Assembly: GCA_002452095.1 (NCBI GenBank)
Contig: DKEG01000067.1
Span: 14,280 to 25,161, forward strand
Direction of reading: 5' to 3'
Source: Bacteroidales bacterium UBA6828
GTDB taxonomy: Bacteria; Bacteroidota; Bacteroidia; Bacteroidales; Paludibacteraceae
Length of the DNA stretch: 10,882 bases
Both the position numbers and the translations under genes were made by a program. Shown here in pieces: positions 7,672-10,882 of this stretch (position 1 is the stretch's first letter; each line of letters starts with the position of its first letter). The notes beneath the pieces are model-generated. The model had not been told where the DNA came from, ran no database searches, and saw only the letters and a list, made by a program, of their open reading frames with translations.

Positions 7672-9573
7672 TTACTTGCTTTCCTCGTTTGGATTAGCGG
7701 ACTCTTGAGCAGGTTGTACCATCGGCAATGGAGACTGTGCAGTCTCCGGCAGCGGCTGCACCGCCGCCTCTTTGGCGGGTTGTGCTTTGGGTGCCTTGGG
7801 TTGCTTTGCCCTAGGCTTCTTCACTGGTGCAGGCTGCAGTGCCACTTGTACCTTCTCTGCAGGCTTCTCCTGCTTGGTCGGCTCTGCCTTGGGCATTTCC
7901 TTCTTGGGCTGCTTTGCCTTGGGTTGCTTCTTGGCGGGTTGCGCTTTCTGCTCCGCAGGTTGCAGTGCCTTAGGTTGTTGCTCCTTAGGTTGCTGCTTCT
8001 GCGGCTGCTTGGGCTGCTGCGGTTCTTCCTGATGTTTCAGGATATTGCCCCTTGCATCATAGAAACGCATCTCCAGCATACCCAGACTCTGGTTTTCCAC
8101 CACACGCACACCGTACTTGCGACGCCATTGCCATTTCAGGCTGTTGAACCACCCGCGGCATACATACGAATACACATACGGATGCAAATGCAGGCGCAAG
8201 CCTTTGCCGTAATGCTCATAGTAATGCCCGATCTCCTCCTCCACTTGGTCGGTAAAGAGTATCGAAGGCTGTATCTTGCCTTTGCCCATACAGGTCGGAC
8301 AAACTTCCATCACATCCACCTCTACCGCGGGGCGCACGCGCTGGCGGGTGATTTGCATCAGTCCGAACTTGCTGAGCGGCAGGACGTTGTGTTTCGCACG
8401 ATCGTGCAACATCAGTTTGCGTACATAGTCGTACAACTGCTGCTGGTGCTCTTTGGAGTCCATATCGATGAAATCGACAATGATGATTCCACCGATGTCC
8501 CGAAGCCGGAGTTGGTGTACCAGTTCTTCTGCGGCAAGCATATTGAACCGGAACGCGTTTTCCTCCTGGTCTTCATACAGTTTCTTGCTGCCCGAGTTGA
8601 CATCTATGGAGAACAATGCCTCCGTGCGGTCGATAATCAGATACCCGCCGTGCTTGAAGCCCACCACTCGTCCGAGTCCGGTCTTCATCTGGCGCGTAAT
8701 ATCAAACTTATCAAAAATCGGCTGTGTCCCCTCGTACAATTTGACGATCTTTGCGCTGTCCGGAGCAATCAGTTCCACGTACTGGCGCACCTCGTCGTAT
8801 ATGGCTTTGTCGTTGACCTGGATAGCTGTAAAATCAGGCGAGAACACATCGCGTATCACACCTATGGTACGCCCGAGTTCTTCGCTGACCAGGCTGACAG
8901 GCTCTTTCTGTTGCAGCGACTTGACAGTGTCTTCCCAGCGTTGCACCAACAGGCGCAATTCGCTGTCCAACTCCGCCACACGCTTGTCTTCCGCCACCGT
9001 GCGCACAATCACACCGAACCCCTGCGGTTTGATGGATGTGATCAGTTGTTTCAGCCGGGAGCGTTCCGACTCGCGTTTGATCTTCTGGCTGACCATCACC
9101 CCGTCGGAAAGCGGTATCAGTACCATATTGCGTCCGGCAATGCTGATTTCGGCAGTCAGTCGCGGACCCTTGGTGTTGATTGGCTCTTTGCTGACCTGCA
9201 CCAATATCGGGTCGCCCACTTTGAGCACATCGCTGATATTGCCCGACTTACCCACCTCGGGTTGGCGGGGCGTATTCTGCAACCGTGGTACACGCCGGCG
9301 GTCGGAAACCGCCTTGGTAACATAACTTTGCAGCGTTCGAAACTGTGAACCTAAATCCAAATAATGGAGAAAAGCCTCTTTCTCATAACCTACATCCACA
9401 AAGACTGCATTGAGCGCAGGCATCACTTTCTTCACGCGACCATAGTAGATATTTCCCACCGAGAAATTATCCTTGTTGCGTTGCTCCCGACTCACCTCTT
9501 GCAGGCGGTCGTCTTCCGTGAGCGCGATAGCAATCTCCTGTGGCTGTACGTCCACAATCAATTCGCTTTTCAT
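7672..9573 (-). CDS. rng: Ribonuclease G/E family protein with Lys/Gln/Pro-rich tail
   Basis: Endoribonuclease of the RNase E/G family, expected to cut single-stranded AU-rich RNA in rRNA maturation and mRNA decay. Of 633 residues, about 35-140 form the S1-type RNA-binding domain (VGNIYYGRVKKVMPALNAVFVDVG), interrupted by a charged insert near 88-115. The DNase I-like catalytic part contains SIDVNSG (Asp324) and IVDFIDM (Asp367), matching the two metal-binding aspartates of E. coli RNase E. CPTC (425-428) matches the zinc-link used for dimerisation. The family fold ends near residue 513. The remaining ~120 residues are a low-complexity Lys/Gln/Pro/Ala tail with many PK and QPK steps, not found in plain RNase G. 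Start: the ATG at 9573 opens the conserved KSELIVDVQP; codons further upstream lie in the terminator hairpin. A hairpin ends 22 bases before the ATG. Confidence 0.95.
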   Translation of the reverse strand: MKSELIVDVQPQEIAIALTEDDRLQEVSREQRNKDNFSVGNIYYGRVKKVMPALNAVFVDVGYEKEAFLHYLDLGSQFRTLQSYVTKAVSDRRRVPRLQNTPRQPEVGKSGNISDVLKVGDPILVQVSKEPINTKGPRLTAEISIAGRNMVLIPLSDGVMVSQKIKRESERSRLKQLITSIKPQGFGVIVRTVAEDKRVAELDSELRLLVQRWEDTVKSLQQKEPVSLVSEELGRTIGVIRDVFSPDFTAIQVNDKAIYDEVRQYVELIAPDSAKIVKLYEGTQPIFDKFDITRQMKTGLGRVVGFKHGGYLIIDRTEALFSIDVNSGSKKLYEDQEENAFRFNMLAAEELVHQLRLRDIGGIIIVDFIDMDSKEHQQQLYDYVRKLMLHDRAKHNVLPLSKFGLMQITRQRVRPAVEVDVMEVCPTCMGKGKIQPSILFTDQVEEEIGHYYEHYGKGLRLHLHPYVYSYVCRGWFNSLKWQWRRKYGVRVVENQSLGMLEMRFYDARGNILKHQEEPQQPKQPQKQQPKEQQPKALQPAEQKAQPAKKQPKAKQPKKEMPKAEPTKQEKPAEKVQVALQPAPVKKPRAKQPKAPKAQPAKEAAVQPLPETAQSPLPMVQPAQESANPNEESK

Positions 9574-9595
9574 AATGGTTCTCAATAAAATAAAA

Positions 9596-9647
9596 ATGCT
9601 TTGTGGCAACACATTTGCGCCCAAATATGTCTCAAGCCACAAAGCAT
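9596..9647 (-). terminator. Hairpin between the small basic gene and RNase G/E gene
   Basis: A 12-bp perfect inverted repeat (atgctttgtggc with gccacaaagcat) encloses 28 bases that can pair further (acatttg with caaatatgt, with a bulge). On the - strand it is followed by ttttattttattg, so it can work as an intrinsic terminator for the HU/small-protein unit. It ends only 22 bases before the ribonuclease ATG and no clear promoter lies between, so it may instead act as an attenuator or leader structure. Confidence 0.7.
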
Positions 9648-9666
9648 GTTAAAAAACGGAATCGTC

Positions 9667-9756
9667 TTACTTATGCTTATGACGATTCTTGCGCAAACGT
9701 TTTTTACGTTTGTGGGTAGACATCTTATGTCTCTTATGCTTCTTTCCGTTTGGCAT
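9667..9756 (-). CDS. Tiny basic ribosomal-protein-like peptide (bS22/AURKAIP1-COX24-like)
   Basis: A 29-codon frame from ATG 9756 to TAA 9667 encodes a peptide starting MPNGKKHKRHKMSTHKRKKR. Fifteen of 29 residues are Lys or Arg and five are His; there are no acidic residues. Such peptides occur in Bacteroidetes and resemble the very small, strongly basic ribosomal proteins (bS22/AURKAIP1-COX24 domain, or THX-type). They probably lie buried in rRNA of the small subunit. That assignment rests on my recollection of the family and on composition, not on a search. The gene starts 38 bases after the HU stop, so it is likely co-transcribed with HU, and a hairpin terminator follows. Several sense-strand features support reality: a clean ATG and stop, basic pattern, and fit between HU and the terminator. 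Confidence 0.78.
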   Translation of the reverse strand: MPNGKKHKRHKMSTHKRKKRLRKNRHKHK

Positions 9757-9794
9757 AATTGTAATTATTAAATAGTTATTGTTTTATTCCTTCA

Positions 9795-10067
9795 TCAGAG
9801 GAGTTGTTTCTTGAATTCATTCGAAGCCTTGAATGCGGGAATCTTGTGTTCCGGCACCTCGATGGAAGTATTCTTCGAGATGTTGCGTGCAATTTTCTTG
9901 GCACGAGTCTTGGTGGTAAAACTGCCGAAACCGCGGAGATATACACTATCACCGGCAGCAACGGTCTTCTTGATGTTATCCATAGCCGACTCTATGACGG
10001 TGGCAATCGACGTCTTGTCGTAGCCGGTCTGGATAGCAATGCTGGTAATGAGTTCTGCTTTAGTCAT
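9795..10067 (-). CDS. HU family DNA-binding protein
   Basis: Small nucleoid protein (90 residues) that binds and bends DNA as a dimer. It has the helical dimerisation part (MTKAELITSIAIQTGYDKTS), the signature GFGSFTTKTRAKKIARN (about 46-62), and the final strand and helix IPAFKASNEFKKQLL. The DNA-intercalating arm reads RNISKNTS; the usual RNP proline is replaced, which I recall as common in Bacteroidetes HU proteins. The ATG at 10067 gives the canonical MTKAEL start; the in-frame upstream codons are AT-rich leader. A degenerate insertion sequence begins 24 bases upstream of the start codon and lies between this gene and its likely native promoter (10800-10829), so present expression may be altered. 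The tiny basic gene follows after 38 bases. Confidence 0.96.
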   Translation of the reverse strand: MTKAELITSIAIQTGYDKTSIATVIESAMDNIKKTVAAGDSVYLRGFGSFTTKTRAKKIARNISKNTSIEVPEHKIPAFKASNEFKKQLL

Positions 10068-10085
10068 AATTCTATATATTTTTCT

Positions 10086-10091
10086 ATATTT
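10086..10091. repeat. Target-site duplication, left copy
   Basis: ATATTT directly precedes the left inverted repeat and is repeated directly after the right inverted repeat at 10736-10741. A 6-bp duplication of this kind is the mark of transposon insertion, although the AT-rich context makes a chance match less improbable. Confidence 0.65.
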
Positions 10092-10109
10092 CAATAGTTC
10101 GTTAAAAAT
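10092..10109 (+). repeat. Left terminal inverted repeat of IS remnant
   Basis: CAATAGTTCGTTAAAAAT, a perfect reverse complement of 10718-10735. If the outermost base is extended by one (T/A) the repeat is 19 bp and the duplication shortens to 4 bp. Confidence 0.88.
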
Positions 10110-10146
10110 GCCTAATAAATTTATTTATTGGCAGTTAAGTACTGCC
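10110..10146. other. Subterminal hairpins inside the IS left end
   Basis: Two adjacent stem-loops: gcctaataaat...atttattggc (10110-10132, one bulged T) and ggcagt-taagt-actgcc (10130-10146), which share two bases. Structures like these near IS ends often insulate the transposase from outside transcription. On the HU-coding strand they fall in a leader transcript entering HU. Confidence 0.5.
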
Positions 10147-10230
10147 GGACTATATTGTATCAAGTAGTTCGTCTATCTCAATAGAGTTCTCAAAAAAAGT
10201 GTTCTTTGGCGTATTTTTTAGTCTAAAGAC

Positions 10231-10261
10231 TTGCTCAAGTGGCTGATTATTAGTATCTTTG
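10231..10261 (+). promoter_or_regulatory. Transposase promoter of IS remnant
   Basis: TATCTTTG at 10254-10261 with TTG at 10231-10233, exactly 20 bases apart, matches the same promoter consensus as valS, the helicase and yceD. The TTG that could be read as a start codon for the long open frame here is therefore better explained as the -33 box. Confidence 0.7.
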
Positions 10262-10284
10262 TAGTGTCTAATTACAATACATAC

Positions 10285-10700
10285 ATCAGCCCACTCGAAC
10301 AAGTTAAAGACTTGTGTAACGCTGCCCTTCGCAGCCGGTCAGCCATCAAAGTATCTTTTATCTCTTTCTTTCGAGATGCCATCCTCGGCGTGCTTGCCAT
10401 TCGAGGAAGAGTTAATTTTCTGCAACTATCGCGCTATTCCAAGTCGTGCGAACAGCGTTTCCGCCAAAATTTCCGCAAGGATTTTGACCGGATAGCGTTT
10501 AACCGAAACTTTATAGACAAGCAGTCGGGACATCGCTATGCCATAGCCATAGACCCGAGTTTCATCTCAAAAAGCGGCAAGAAGACACCGGGCATCTCTT
10601 GTTTTTGGTCGGGCGAATACCGAACATCAACAAACATCAAAGGCTAAAAGAACACTATGTCAAAGAACTTATGCTATATGGACTTAAAACGACCATTTAA
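10285..10700 (+). pseudogene. Truncated, frameshifted DDE transposase
   Basis: The frame from 10285 to 10647 encodes the N-terminal part of a transposase: SPLEQVKDLCNAALRSRSA, then FFRDAILGVLAIRGRVNF and SRYSKSCEQRFRQ, up to the first catalytic segment AIAIDPSFISKSGKKTPG and FWSG. The first DDE aspartate is present (position 108 counting from TTG 10231). After FWSG (about 10613) homology stops and the frame ends at 10645-10647. From 10614 a different frame gives KEHYVKELMLYGLKTTI followed by TAA at 10698-10700, which looks like the authentic C-terminus of the same enzyme. So most of the catalytic core, including the other two acidic residues, is deleted and the join is out of frame. No ATG lies where translation should start; the codon before Ser-Pro-Leu is ATC (10285-10287), possibly a decayed ATG. 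Not expected to be active. Confidence 0.85.
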
Positions 10701-10717
10701 GCACTATTGGGCATCTA

Positions 10718-10735
10718 ATTTTTAACGAACTATTG
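10718..10735 (-). repeat. Right terminal inverted repeat of IS remnant
   Basis: ATTTTTAACGAACTATTG, an exact reverse complement of the left end. It begins 17 bases after the stop codon of the transposase C-terminal remnant, as expected for a compact IS end. Confidence 0.88.
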
Positions 10736-10741
10736 ATATTT
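10736..10741. repeat. Target-site duplication, right copy
   Basis: ATATTT immediately outside the right inverted repeat, identical to 10086-10091. Confidence 0.65.
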
Positions 10742-10763
10742 CTATCGTTCTGTTTTTCTGTTC

Positions 10764-10787
10764 TTTCTATAGAAACCGCTTTTGCGG
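10764..10787. promoter_or_regulatory. Palindrome and small hairpin in original HU leader
   Basis: TTTCTATAGAAA (10764-10775) is a perfect 12-base palindrome, followed at once by ccgc-tttt-gcgg (10776-10787), a short hairpin. Both lie just downstream, in the HU direction, of the predicted HU promoter. They could be an operator or leader structure, or only local sequence symmetry. Confidence 0.35.
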
Positions 10788-10799
10788 CGAAAAACTTTG

Positions 10800-10829
10800 C
10801 AAAGGTACTATAAAAAATTGATTTACAAA
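10800..10829 (-). promoter_or_regulatory. Likely native HU promoter, separated from HU by the IS
   Basis: On the - strand TACCTTTG (10807 to 10800) matches TAnnTTTG and TTTG (10829 to 10826) lies 18 bases upstream, slightly shorter than the 20 of the other promoters here. Removing the 650 bases added by insertion leaves a leader of about 75 nt to the HU ATG. Positions 10808-10882 otherwise hold no coding sequence I recognise; a divergent gene may start beyond the window. Confidence 0.55.
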
Positions 10830-10882
10830 AGTTTTTCGTCAAAAAAAATCACTCTGCAAGCAATGTACTGTCCAATAACAAA

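Larger units (their letters stand above)
10092..10735 (+). mobile_element. Internally deleted insertion sequence remnant (644 bp)
   Basis: The ends are perfect 18-bp inverted repeats, CAATAGTTCGTTAAAAAT at 10092-10109 and its complement at 10718-10735, flanked by ATATTT on both sides. Inside, from left to right, are two subterminal hairpins, an intact transposase promoter (10231-10261), the 5' part of a DDE transposase gene, and a short out-of-frame piece of its 3' end. A complete element with a full transposase would be roughly twice as long, so the middle has been lost while both ends remain. It could still be moved in trans by a complete relative elsewhere in the genome. The family is probably IS4-like by the transposase sequence; subgroup not determined. 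Confidence 0.88.

Noticed and set aside
7705..9348. Long + strand open frame opposite the ribonuclease gene
   Set aside because: It is antisense to a gene with clear catalytic motifs; its product is Leu/Arg/His/Cys-rich without domain patterns, as expected of a shadow frame in biased codons.
10231..10647. Intact small protein-coding gene of 138 codons starting at TTG
   Set aside because: The TTG is the -33 box of a full promoter match, and the sequence is the N-terminal part of a transposase whose remainder is deleted and out of frame.

Overview
The window looks like chromosomal DNA of a Bacteroidales bacterium (Bacteroides/Prevotella-like; genus not resolvable by eye). The grounds are: repeated matches to the Bacteroidetes promoter (TTG or TTTG, about 20 bases, TAnnTTTG); no obvious Shine-Dalgarno sequences; an HU protein with the Bacteroidetes-type arm; a PIF1-like helicase with a C-terminal HRDC/HTH extension; and a decayed transposase of a type I associate with Bacteroides and relatives. 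Most of the window is core housekeeping sequence. The one accessory item is a degenerate insertion sequence at the right end.

Layout. Positions 1-163 are a repeat-rich leader with a good promoter, followed by valS on the + strand (164-2815). A near-perfect bidirectional terminator (2834-2867) separates valS from a run of genes that all lie on the - strand. In their own transcription order, right to left, these are: HU DNA-binding protein (9795-10067), a 29-residue very basic ribosomal-protein-like peptide (9667-9756), ribonuclease G/E with a long disordered tail (7672-9573), the YceD/DUF177 gene plus rpmF (L32) pair (7069-7539, 6802-6987), an RsuA/RluB-type pseudouridine synthase with a repetitive N-terminal extension (5403-6608), and the PIF1-like helicase (2888-5296). 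Hairpin terminators end most units (5350-5386, 6743-6773, 7633-7669, 9596-9647), and clear promoters precede the helicase and yceD.

The theme of the - strand block is ribosome and RNA metabolism: L32, the rRNA-related YceD, an rRNA pseudouridine synthase, RNase G/E and a tiny basic ribosomal-type protein, with nucleoid HU and a helicase at its ends.

The right end (10086-10741) holds a 644-bp insertion sequence remnant with perfect 18-bp terminal inverted repeats and a 6-bp target duplication (ATATTT). It keeps the promoter and the N-terminal part of a DDE transposase. The central part is deleted, and the last ~28 codons are fused out of frame. It lies between the likely native HU promoter (10800-10829) and the HU start codon, so it has probably changed the HU leader. 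I found no new defence, secretion or biosynthetic system. The most interesting items are this IS-in-leader arrangement, the tiny basic gene, the low-complexity extensions on the two RNA enzymes, and the repeat arrays in front of valS.
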